This document shows, one piece after another, positions 45,100 to 52,625 of a stretch of DNA of 64,000 nt (positions are counted from its first letter, which is position 1; every line of letters begins with the position of its first letter). The DNA lies in the NCBI GenBank assembly GCA_963747985.1, contig CAVVHG010000012.1, forward strand, positions 186,001 to 250,000, written 5' to 3'. A model generated the notes under the pieces. The model did no database searches. It was not told the origin of the DNA and worked only from the letters and a program-made list of their open reading frames with translations. The translations under genes were made by a program, and so were the position numbers. The DNA is from JACADW01 sp963747985. Its GTDB lineage: Bacteria; Acidobacteriota; UBA6911.

Positions 45100-45957
45100 A
45101 TGCAAACGGCATCGCTGGAGCGGACCCGGCGCCCGATCGACAACGGCGACTGGAACATGGCATTTCTCTTCCCGGCAGAGGTAGCGGAGGCAAGGGAACG
45201 GACTGGACTGGTAATCCTGCCGGTCGCGCCCCTGGAATGGCACAGCCTCCATCTGTCGATGGGTTGCGACAACCTCCTTGCCCACGCCTTCGCGCGCCGG
45301 ATTGCCGAGGAGTTGCGGGCGCCCTACTACCCGCCGCTCTTTGTGGGGACGGAACGCGAACGCAATCCCAGGATGCTGGAGTCGCTCGGCTTCAGCCGGG
45401 ATGCGTTCATTGAAGGTATGGACTTCCCCACGAACACGGTTGCGAGCGCCTATTTTCGCGAAGAAACGTTCTCGGCGCTGATAAGGGACATGCTCAACAT
45501 CTTCTTCGGCAGAATGAAGTTCGAACGTGTCCTGATAGTGAACGGCCATGGTGCGGACAACCAGAAAGCAGTTCTCGACCGCCTGTGCACCGAGTACAAC
45601 GCTTCGAGCACACACGGTAAACGGGTGATGTGGGTCTATCCCGGTTTTACCCACTCTCTCGTCGCCGGGTCCATCGGCCATGCGGATGCGGCCGAGGCTT
45701 CCATGCTGGCAGCTTACTGGCCCGCGTGCGTGGATCTGTCGAAACTGCCCGCCACGGGTAAACTCAAGAACGTCGACTATGCAGTAGTCGATGGGGACAC
45801 CTTCGACGGGGCGCCGACCCCCGATCACACATTGCGTGAGGAGAGGGACCCTCGCTACCACACCGATGTTGCATGGGGCCGGAAACAAATCGAACAGGCA
45901 GCAAAAGAGGCCATCGTCGAAGTGAAGAAGCAACTCTATCCTGGCTCCCTGAGATAG
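45100..45957 (+). CDS. Creatininase-family amidohydrolase
   Basis: A 285-residue cytoplasmic protein. The metal-binding region PVAPLEWHSLHLSMGCDNLL corresponds to the family's E-x-H-(G)-x-HLP-x-x-D block, NGHGADNQKAVLDRL is the second block and HADAAEASMLAAYWP the third, with its Glu. Family members hydrolyse cyclic amides such as creatinine or formamide intermediates of pyrimidine and riboflavin-type pathways. The usual Gly after the His is Ser here. The precise substrate is unknown. It shares a 190-base divergent promoter region with the Tat-RpiB gene, which suggests common regulation. Confidence 0.82.
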   Translation: MQTASLERTRRPIDNGDWNMAFLFPAEVAEARERTGLVILPVAPLEWHSLHLSMGCDNLLAHAFARRIAEELRAPYYPPLFVGTERERNPRMLESLGFSRDAFIEGMDFPTNTVASAYFREETFSALIRDMLNIFFGRMKFERVLIVNGHGADNQKAVLDRLCTEYNASSTHGKRVMWVYPGFTHSLVAGSIGHADAAEASMLAAYWPACVDLSKLPATGKLKNVDYAVVDGDTFDGAPTPDHTLREERDPRYHTDVAWGRKQIEQAAKEAIVEVKKQLYPGSLR

Positions 45958-45972
45958 TCCTGAAACCGGTCT

Positions 45973-46917
45973 TCAGGATTCGGTCAGCCCGAGTATTCGC
46001 TTCCGGATGAATTCATAGACCGCGTGGGAAGTCGACAGGCAGAAGACCGCAAACAGAACACCCGCGATAATGTCTACGACGTAGTGATAGCGCTGATAGA
46101 CGGCAGCGGCGATGACCAGCGTTCCCGCGACCAGGATGAGATAGCGCACTCGCGCCCGGCACCGGAAACTGCAGTGAATCAGTACCAGCGTCATCATGGT
46201 GTGGCCGCTCGGGAAGATGTCCCGCTGAGCCTTGGCCATGGCCACGTCGTTCGGCACCCCCATCGGCACAGAGCCGCCCCAATTTACGAACCAGCGGAGG
46301 TAAGGGGTCAGCAAAAGCCCGGGGAGTTCGGAATTCAAGAGGGAATGGTCGTGCAGAGTGAAACGGGGACCAACTGCCGGAAACAGAAAGTATCCGAGGT
46401 ATGAGAGGAAGAAGCCGTAAGCGCAAAGGAATGCGAAGAAGTCGTACATGTCACGACTGTGCCTCCTGCAGAGCTCCCAGCCCAGGAGAACAAAGAGCAG
46501 GTAGAAAGACGCATAACCGATCTGCAGCAATTCCGTCAGGGGCGGATTCGCCAGGCGCATCAGCCATCCTGTCGGATCGCTTCCGAAAAGGCTCCGATCG
46601 ATCGCAATCAGGAGTCGGTCGTAGTCCATGCCTCCGCGTATCGGGCTGATCAGGTAATACAGTTCCTTATAGTAAAGGATGATCACCGGTACGACGTACC
46701 AGTCGTGAACGATGCGAACAACCCGCGACCCGGTTGCGGACTCGGCGCGAGCCAACGCCCAGATCGCCGTGAGAACCAGGCAGTTCAGAATACTCAGCAC
46801 CTTCCAGTCAGAAACGCGACTGGCAAAGACCACGCTCAGCAGGATCAGGATCCCCCCGAAGCAGATGATGACCACGTCTGCAGCATGGAGCAGCCGGAGG
46901 TTTCGTTGGAATTGCAT
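45973..46917 (-). CDS. PAP2-family membrane phosphatase/transferase
   Basis: A 314-residue protein with six to eight helices. The PAP2 catalytic motifs are DIFPSGHTMMTLVLIH (motif 2, His) and VYQRYHYVVDIIAG (motif 3, nucleophile His and Asp); motif 1 (KxxxxxxRP) is less clear, with KAQRDIFPSG close before motif 2. The layout matches Aur1/Ipt1-type inositol-phosphoceramide-like enzymes as well as undecaprenyl-pyrophosphate phosphatases. It should act on a lipid phosphate at the periplasmic face. It is convergent with the creatininase gene by 15 bases. Confidence 0.83.
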   Translation of the reverse strand: MQFQRNLRLLHAADVVIICFGGILILLSVVFASRVSDWKVLSILNCLVLTAIWALARAESATGSRVVRIVHDWYVVPVIILYYKELYYLISPIRGGMDYDRLLIAIDRSLFGSDPTGWLMRLANPPLTELLQIGYASFYLLFVLLGWELCRRHSRDMYDFFAFLCAYGFFLSYLGYFLFPAVGPRFTLHDHSLLNSELPGLLLTPYLRWFVNWGGSVPMGVPNDVAMAKAQRDIFPSGHTMMTLVLIHCSFRCRARVRYLILVAGTLVIAAAVYQRYHYVVDIIAGVLFAVFCLSTSHAVYEFIRKRILGLTES

Positions 46918-47016
46918 GGTTGACTCAGCGGTCGAACGCTCTTGCGCCAGGCGATTCCCCGGCGGATGGCAGCCTGGGAGCGTCAGCAGTTCCGGTGCGT
47001 CGGGGGAGGGTCCGGC

Positions 47017-47829
47017 TCAACGCGCTTTCAGTTCGACGATGAGGCGGGAGCCGGGTTCGGGGGCGACCTTGTAGGTGAAATCGCATGGGCGCCGCAGATC
47101 GAATACAACGCGAATGTCACCGGATTTCCACCGCGCCACGCGGATGCCTGCAAGCAGGGCGTCGTCGCTCACGTCCATCGCATTCTGTGCGTCCAACCTT
47201 CCGCGCGCACGCGCGGGTTGCCCGTCGGGCTGGAAATCGAAATAGACACGCTCGGGGCCGGACAGGCCTGCTGCCTTGATCAGTGTGACTGCTCCCAGCT
47301 CCATCGTGACTTCAGTCGTCCCTGCCCGGGATGAATAGTGAATGGCTTCGGTCGAGGGAAGGTGAGCACCGGCGGATTTCGGCGCCGGCGTGGCCGCCTG
47401 CGGCTTGACCTCCGGAGCCTTGGGGGAGGGCGCTGGCGGCGGAGGGGCCTCAGGTTTGTCCGGCTGCGGCTGTTTCAACGGCTCAACGGAAGGCTGTTCT
47501 GCCACTTGCGGTGGTTCCGTCGATTTTGGTTTCTGTACCCCCTCGCGCTTGGCAACCCAGACACCGCCCAGCCCGCCCACGACTATGGCCAAAGCGAGCA
47601 CGACAATGGCGAACACGAACTCGCTGGATGACGCGCCACCCTCGCAACTCGGGAGCCGCGGAATCAGCCTTCCCGGGCACAAACGGTCGGCACCTGCCGG
47701 GCTTGCCGCGGCGACACCGCCGCCGCTGCGGCCGAGGGGAGACAGGCCCGTTCTGCCGGCGCCTTCCATCTTCGGGTCGGCCAACGTCCCATTGCCGCCT
47801 GCCGCGGAGTGCCGCTTTTTGACATTCAC
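47017..47829 (-). CDS. AMIN-domain-like membrane protein with a Pro-rich linker
   Basis: A 270-residue protein from a GTG start. The first 65 residues are basic, Gly-rich and uncertain. A membrane helix lies at about residues 70-92 (FVFAIVVLALAIVVGGLGGV), followed by a Pro/Lys/Gln/Glu-rich linker to about 150 (KPEAPPPPAPSPKAPEVKPQ). The C-terminal 100 residues form a beta domain: RVYFDFQPDGQPARARG, IRVARWKSGDIRVVFDLRRP and SRLIVELKAR, the pattern of AMIN domains that bind peptidoglycan in amidases and secretin proteins. No catalytic domain follows, so it may be an accessory anchor. Confidence 0.7.
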   Translation of the reverse strand: MNVKKRHSAAGGNGTLADPKMEGAGRTGLSPLGRSGGGVAAASPAGADRLCPGRLIPRLPSCEGGASSSEFVFAIVVLALAIVVGGLGGVWVAKREGVQKPKSTEPPQVAEQPSVEPLKQPQPDKPEAPPPPAPSPKAPEVKPQAATPAPKSAGAHLPSTEAIHYSSRAGTTEVTMELGAVTLIKAAGLSGPERVYFDFQPDGQPARARGRLDAQNAMDVSDDALLAGIRVARWKSGDIRVVFDLRRPCDFTYKVAPEPGSRLIVELKAR

Positions 47830-48178
47830 GATTTTGATCCAATAGCAAGAAGCCTGATGCTGACCTCATTCCGGGAATAACCTGACCTCAGCCCGAGCTC
47901 GCGCGCGGGATACGAATGCACCTTCCGAATCAGGTAATTCTCTTCCCACAGCAGCCTTAAAGGCAAGGCAAAATGCGTCGCGCCGTGCGTCCCGTCATTG
48001 ATGGATCGCTCTACCCCGGCATTTCTGCGAACGCGGCTTGGGCCCGCGCCTCCGGCCGGCCGGCATCGCCCCGCGGTCGGCCAGGCTGCGAGAAAATCAC
48101 CTTCAGTTCGGAACCAATCCATCTGCCGGTTCGTTTAGTAAAGCAGGTGCGGGGCCCAAGGGCCCGCGGAGGGGGAGA
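47830..48178. other. 349-base gap before the mini-ADOP relic
   Basis: No convincing gene. A minus-strand frame of 98 codons (47826-48122) has no family features. Near 48158-48175 a small hairpin, GGGCCCAAGGGCCC-like, precedes AGGGGGAG, which is a ribosome site kept in front of the relic. The rest is likely the former promoter of the deleted permease gene. Confidence 0.4.
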
Positions 48179-48352
48179 ATGATCGAAGATCTGTGGCAGG
48201 ACATGAGGTTCGGCGTGCGCATGCTGGCGAAAAACCCTGCCTTCACTGCGATAGCCGTGCTGGTGCTCGGCTTGATTTCCGTGGCAGCCTGCTATCTGCC
48301 TGCACACAGGGCTGCGCTCGTCGAGCCGACCGCGGCCTTGCGCTACGAGTAG
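48179..48352 (+). pseudogene. Mini-ADOP: internal deletion relic of an ADOP permease
   Basis: A 57-residue open frame consists of the N-terminus of an ADOP/MacB-like permease (MIEDLWQDMRFGVRMLAKNP then AFTAIAVL) joined directly to its C-terminus (AACYLPAHRAALVEPTAALR then YE). The two parts are normally about 750 residues apart: compare the intact copy at 3.0-5.5 kb, which starts with FRYCLRLLRRNP and ends with ACLIPAWRAAHSDPAKTLRH. The deletion kept the frame, start codon and ribosome site. The product could be a single-helix peptide but is not expected to work as a permease. Confidence 0.88.
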
Positions 48353-48489
48353 AAACTGGGGACAGTCACCTTTTCCCGCCGGAGTTTCACATCGGATGGA
48401 GACAACAGGGGCCGGGGAAAGGTGACTGTCCATAATTTCTCTGGGATGTACAGATGTGGCGGCGAAAAAAGGTGACTGTCCCCAATTTT
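48353..48489. repeat. Palindromic element with GGGGACAGTCACC arms and an internal third copy
   Basis: Left arm 48353-48381 carries CTGGGGACAGTCACCTTTT, and the right arm at about 48460-48489 carries the complement, AAAAGGTGACTGTCCCC. A third copy in right-arm orientation (GGAAAGGTGACTGTCCATAA) is at 48414-48433. The element begins right at the stop of the mini-ADOP and ends about 45 bases before the start of the one-component regulator. It resembles REP-like elements linked to single-domain transposases, but no transposase is here. Confidence 0.75.
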
Positions 48490-48533
48490 CTCGATGCTAT
48501 ATTTTGTCAGTCACAGGGCTTTAGGGGGCGGCG

Positions 48534-50153
48534 ATGGCGCGCGAGTTCCGTGTCGGCGACTGGCTGGTCGAGCCCGATCTGAACCGCATCACGCGGGCTG
48601 ATAGGGCGACTCAAGTCGAACCAAGGGTTCTGGAAGTGCTCGTCTGCCTGGCCAGCCGTCCAGGCGAGGTATTCCCCAAGGACAAGATCATACCGCTGGT
48701 CTGGGCCGACACCTACGTCACCGATGAGGTGCTGACCTATTCGATTTCAGAGCTCCGAAAGGCTTTCGGAGACGATGCGAGGAATCCGCACATAATTCAG
48801 ACCATTCCGCGTAAGGGCTATCGGTTGATCGCCCCGGTCGTCCAGCTGACACCCACCGCGAAACCGCAACCTTCCGTCGCCGTGCTCGCCTTTTCCGATA
48901 TGAGCCCCGAGAAGGATCAGGAGTACTTCTGCGATGGAATCGCCGAAGACATCATCAACCACCTCGGGCAGCTGGGAGGCCTGCGGATCGCTTCGCGCAC
49001 CTCCTCCTTCGCGTTCAAGGGAAAATCAGAGGATGTCCGGGCAATCGGCCGGAAACTGGGCGTGGCGACCGTGCTGGAAGGAAGCCTTCGCAAGGCGGGA
49101 AACCGCCTCCGCGTCACGGTTCAGCTCATCGGGGTGGAAGACGGCTACCATCTCTGGTCGGAACGCTATGATCGCGAGTTGAAGGATGTGTTCGCCATTC
49201 AGGACGAGATCTCGAGGAGCGTTGCCGCCGCCCTGAAGATCACACTCAGCCCCAGGGAGAGTGATGCCATCAGCCGGATCCCTACGACTGACCTTCAGGC
49301 TTACGATTACTATCTTCGCGGCATACAGTTTTTCTACCAGTACAAGAGGCGGAGCATCGAATTCGCCCTCCGGATGTTTTCCCACGCGATAGAACTCGAT
49401 CTGGGCTATGCCCGCGCGTGGGCCGGCGTCGCTGACTGCTGCTCCTGGCTGTTTACGTATGCAGGAAGCCACGAGACGCACCGCGAAGAGGCCGACTCTG
49501 CCAGCCGCAAAGCCATCGATCTGGATCCGGAATCGGCGGAAGCCTATGCATCGCGCGGTCTCGCGCTGTCCTTGAAAGGTCAGTACGAACAGGCGGAGAA
49601 GGCTTTTGAAGCCGCCATCCGGCTGGGGCCAAGACTCTTCGAAGGTTATTATTTCTATGCCCGCGTCGCGTTCATCCAGGGGAAACTCGAGAAAGCCATC
49701 GAACTGTACGAAAGATCGAGCGAGGTCAATCAGCAGGATTACCAGGCTCCTCTGCTGGTCGCACAGATTTACTCGGATCTTGGCTACCCGGCTGAAGCCG
49801 AAGCCTCGCGCCGCAGAGGCATCCGGATTGCGGAGGCAAAGCTGAAGCTGAACCCGGATGACGCCCGCGCGCTTTACATGGGTGCCAACGGGTTGGTCGC
49901 GCTCGGCGACAAGCAGCAGGGCCTCGAGTGGGCCAGGCAAGCGCTGGCGATGGACCCGGACGAGCCGATGGTCCTCTACAACGTGGCCTGCATCCAGTCC
50001 CTTGCCGGTCAGACCGAGGAGGCGCTCTGTTCCCTCGAGAAAGCTGTTCGCAACGGATTGACTCAGAAGGGCTGGGTCGTGCATGACAGCAACCTCGATC
50101 CGTTGCGTTCCCATCCCCGCTATCAGGATCTCATCAAGCTCCTGGATGCTTGA
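48534..50153 (+). CDS. One-component regulator: winged-helix, TolB-N/cyclase-associated and TPR domains
   Basis: A 539-residue protein. Residues 1-100 are an OmpR/CadC-type winged helix (VEPRVLEVLVCLASRPGEVF, PHIIQTIPRKGYRLIAPV). Residues about 110-235 are the domain found in acidobacterial and rhizobial TPR/adenylate-cyclase-like proteins (PSVAVLAFSDMSPEKDQEYF, IASRTSSFAFKGKSEDVRAI, VATVLEGSLRKAGNRLRV). Residues about 255-535 are tetratricopeptide repeats. No membrane helix is evident, so it is probably a cytosolic regulator whose TPRs sense a partner protein. The REP-like palindrome lies in its leader. It overlaps the convergent pirin gene by 20 bases. Confidence 0.88.
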   Translation: MAREFRVGDWLVEPDLNRITRADRATQVEPRVLEVLVCLASRPGEVFPKDKIIPLVWADTYVTDEVLTYSISELRKAFGDDARNPHIIQTIPRKGYRLIAPVVQLTPTAKPQPSVAVLAFSDMSPEKDQEYFCDGIAEDIINHLGQLGGLRIASRTSSFAFKGKSEDVRAIGRKLGVATVLEGSLRKAGNRLRVTVQLIGVEDGYHLWSERYDRELKDVFAIQDEISRSVAAALKITLSPRESDAISRIPTTDLQAYDYYLRGIQFFYQYKRRSIEFALRMFSHAIELDLGYARAWAGVADCCSWLFTYAGSHETHREEADSASRKAIDLDPESAEAYASRGLALSLKGQYEQAEKAFEAAIRLGPRLFEGYYFYARVAFIQGKLEKAIELYERSSEVNQQDYQAPLLVAQIYSDLGYPAEAEASRRRGIRIAEAKLKLNPDDARALYMGANGLVALGDKQQGLEWARQALAMDPDEPMVLYNVACIQSLAGQTEEALCSLEKAVRNGLTQKGWVVHDSNLDPLRSHPRYQDLIKLLDA

Positions 50154-51039
50154 TGAAAGTCCCTTTCTCGTATTCTTCGAAAGCCAGCCTGAGCTCCTCG
50201 CGTGTGTTCATTACTATGGGCCCGTACCACGCGACCGGTTCGCCGATCGGTTTTCCAGAGACGAGCAGGAAACGGACGGACTCCTTGTCCGCATTTACGA
50301 CCACATCGTCCCCGTCGTCATACAGGACCAGAGTGTCCGCTACGCAAGCGCATTCCGGCCTGAAATCGAAGTACTTGGCGCCGACCACTTCGTGTGCATA
50401 GGCGTTCCGATCCTGGTCGAAATAGCCGCTGCCTTGCGTCACATAGGCAAAGACGGTGTGACCCCGCTTTGTCGGGTGGACGAATCTCGAGCCTGCCGGT
50501 ACTGAAACGTCCAGGTACTCCGGATCGATCACGATGTCCTGCACCGGCCCACGGACACCCTCGACCTCACCGCAGATCACCTGCACCTTGACTCCCCCCG
50601 CGAGCGCGAGGCCTGGAATCTGGCTGCTTTTCACCTCCTGGTAGCGGGGATTCATCATCTTGTGGGATGCAGGAAGGTTCGCCCAAAGCTGGAACCCTCC
50701 CATCCTCCCGGCTTTGTCCCCCTTGGGCATCTCCTGGTGGATTATCCCGCTGCCGGCGGTCATCCACTGCACATCCCCTGAGGAAATTGTGCCGCTGTTT
50801 CCCATGCTGTCTCCGTGTTCGACTCTGCCATCGATTACATAGGTGATCGTCTCGATGCCGCGGTGAGGATGCCATGGGAATCCCCTCACGTACTCGGAGG
50901 GTTTGTCCGATCGGAAATCATCCAGCAGCAGGAAAGGATCGAGTTGCGGGACCTGGTAGTAGCCGAACGCCCGCTTCAGATGTACTCCTGCTCCTTCGAC
51001 TGTTGCCTCGCTTTTCCACACCTTCTTGATCTTCCTCAT
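50134..51039 (-). CDS. Pirin-family protein
   Basis: About 301 residues from the ATG at 51039 (MRKIKKVWKSEATVEGAGV), with an AGGAGC-type site upstream. The bicupin has the iron site in the N-terminal cupin: PWHPHRGIETITYVIDGRVE plus GSGIIHQEMP supply three His and one Glu. Bacterial pirins can act as quercetinases or redox sensors. The C-terminal cupin ends VAWYGPIVMNTREELRLAFE. It is convergent with the regulator and has a decayed repeat element behind its start. Function here is unassigned. Confidence 0.93.
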   Translation of the reverse strand: MRKIKKVWKSEATVEGAGVHLKRAFGYYQVPQLDPFLLLDDFRSDKPSEYVRGFPWHPHRGIETITYVIDGRVEHGDSMGNSGTISSGDVQWMTAGSGIIHQEMPKGDKAGRMGGFQLWANLPASHKMMNPRYQEVKSSQIPGLALAGGVKVQVICGEVEGVRGPVQDIVIDPEYLDVSVPAGSRFVHPTKRGHTVFAYVTQGSGYFDQDRNAYAHEVVGAKYFDFRPECACVADTLVLYDDGDDVVVNADKESVRFLLVSGKPIGEPVAWYGPIVMNTREELRLAFEEYEKGTFIKHPGA

Positions 51040-51106
51040 GATGGGGCTCCTTTCTGGCACGCTGTCAAACATCCAGCCCGGCTGGCGAAGACCTCCTCGT
51101 TCAAGC

Positions 51107-51245
51107 GGAGCTCATCTTCGATGTCGGGATCGGAATCTGGGTCGCAATCGCCATCGGCATCCGGAATCCCCAGCCCGCGAGCCTCCTGATTCGAGAACGG
51201 TTTCCATCCGGAAGCGATAACGATTTCGACCCCGACGCCGGCTCC
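51107..51245. repeat. Degenerate six-base-periodic inverted element, copy B
   Basis: Left arm 51107-51169 (GAGCTC edge, then TCGGGATCGGAATCTGGGTC-like hexamers) and right arm 51186-51245 (GATTCGAGAAC centre edge, ending CCGGCTCC) mirror copy A at 20183-20322. Both centres contain GATTCGA. The 281-base spacer between pirin and the Nfu-like gene is mostly this element. There is no recognisable gene in it. Confidence 0.65.
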
Positions 51246-51320
51246 ATTTCCGGGACTGTTCACGATCGATTTCTCTGTGCGGTGTAGCCGGAAGCCACAC
51301 CTCGCAAGGTTGATCAACTA

Positions 51321-51752
51321 TTATTGGTGCATGTGAAGATGACTGTTGATGACTTCCTTAGCCTGCGGTTGGATTGCCTCCCACCGGGCCGTGGGCCATT
51401 TCTGGAGGATGACCATCTTCTGATCCACCACCACTCCGGTGACTCCCTCTATACCGAACAGGTTTCTCACCAATCCGTCGTCCGTCGGCGGAATCTCGGC
51501 TTTGCCGCGGTATCTGCGTCCCGATTCTGAAAGTTTCGTGCTTAGGTAAAAGATGCATGAGTCATCCGGTGATATCAATTCAGAAACGACACCGCCACCT
51601 TCGCCGGATTCTTCGGGAGTTACGACGCCCGGATCCCGGTACGACTGAAATACCCACGCGACAAATCCCGCCAGCACGACAGCGAAGGCGAGGAAAAACA
51701 GGAGGTTCGCCCCTTCGTATCTTCCAAGGACATTGCGTTTCTTACGGGACAT
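51321..51752 (-). CDS. Membrane-anchored Nfu N-terminal-domain-like protein
   Basis: A 143-residue protein starting MSRKKRNVLGRYEGANLLFF. One transmembrane helix at about 16-36 (LLFFLAFAVVLAGFVAWVFQ) precedes a domain of 80 residues resembling the N-terminal domain of iron-sulfur scaffold Nfu: LFGIEGVTGVVVDQKMVILQ and KWPTARWEAIQPQAKEVINS. The Cys-x2-Cys cluster domain of Nfu is absent. So it keeps only the non-cluster fold, fused to a membrane anchor. Function unknown. Divergence to other genes is not informative: both neighbours are also on the minus strand. Confidence 0.65.
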   Translation of the reverse strand: MSRKKRNVLGRYEGANLLFFLAFAVVLAGFVAWVFQSYRDPGVVTPEESGEGGGVVSELISPDDSCIFYLSTKLSESGRRYRGKAEIPPTDDGLVRNLFGIEGVTGVVVDQKMVILQKWPTARWEAIQPQAKEVINSHLHMHQ

Positions 51753-51863
51753 ATCCCTCCTCTTGACAGCGCGCGTTCCCCTTGCCTGCCGCAAGGGATG
51801 TTTTAGCACCCCCAGGCCGGAAAACACTCTCATGAGTGCCCTCTCCTGCACACTCAGACGGTA

Positions 51864-52427
51864 TCAGAGCCGGCCGAGTCGCCAAATGTAGCGCGGTACG
51901 GAAGCCCGGTAAGCTTCATATTCCGGGAACCGTTCGCCGAGAAACTTCTCTTCCGCCAGGATGATCCGGTGGTGCAGGAGGACAGCCTCCACCACCGCCA
52001 CCAGGTTGAGCAAAGAAAAGGCATAGATGAGCGAGGCGAGCATGAGGCAATGAAGGCCGAGGTATATGGGATTGCGCGAAATCCGGTAAATCCCCGATGC
52101 CACCAGAGCAGTCTGGTCCGATGGAATGCCCATGCGCAGGTTGATACCCATTCTGCGAAAGGATATGACGAGGATTACCACGCCTCCGAGCCAGAAGAGC
52201 ATGAACGGCGCAGTGAGAGCAGGGGATAGGTGTGAGCGGCCCCACTGCAACTCGATCACGAGGCAGAGCATCGAGATCACGACGCACAGCTTTGCGAGAA
52301 AGAAGAGCAGCCGCGAGATCGGCGGCTTACCCAGGCTACCTATCCTGCCGCGAAGCGCCAGGTAGATGATCTGGCCTGAAAGCAGAACAAAAGTAGCAGA
52401 AACCAGGATACCAACAGGTTGAAGCAT
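51864..52427 (-). CDS. Isoprenylcysteine/phospholipid methyltransferase-like membrane protein
   Basis: About 187 residues from the ATG at 52427, which has a strong GGGGAGG seven bases upstream; the longer frame to 52487 is less likely. Four or five helices end with the family's SAM-binding signature: GIYRISRNPIYLGLHCLML, then EEKFLGERFPEYEAYRASVP and RYIW. These proteins methylate lipids or prenylated Cys. It is divergent from the sulfatase gene. Substrate unknown. Confidence 0.87.
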   Translation of the reverse strand: MLQPVGILVSATFVLLSGQIIYLALRGRIGSLGKPPISRLLFFLAKLCVVISMLCLVIELQWGRSHLSPALTAPFMLFWLGGVVILVISFRRMGINLRMGIPSDQTALVASGIYRISRNPIYLGLHCLMLASLIYAFSLLNLVAVVEAVLLHHRIILAEEKFLGERFPEYEAYRASVPRYIWRLGRL

Positions 52428-52625
52428 CGCAACCTCCCCTGCAATTCCGGCAAGTAGGGTCAGAGTATCTACTTGTGTCGCCGGCATTTTATCCTATACC
52501 GTCGGGTGACAAGCCATGCATTTCCCCATTTCGGCAGAGGTTTCCACGCCGGCAGCTTTCTGAGGAGTGCAAAAAGGGTATCGCGGCCATTGGTTTTCGA
52601 TAGAATGCGGATTCAGGAGGGGCGC

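Noticed and set aside
49026..50114. A 362-codon minus-strand frame opposite the winged-helix/TPR regulator
   Set aside because: Antisense shadow; no ribosome site or family features.
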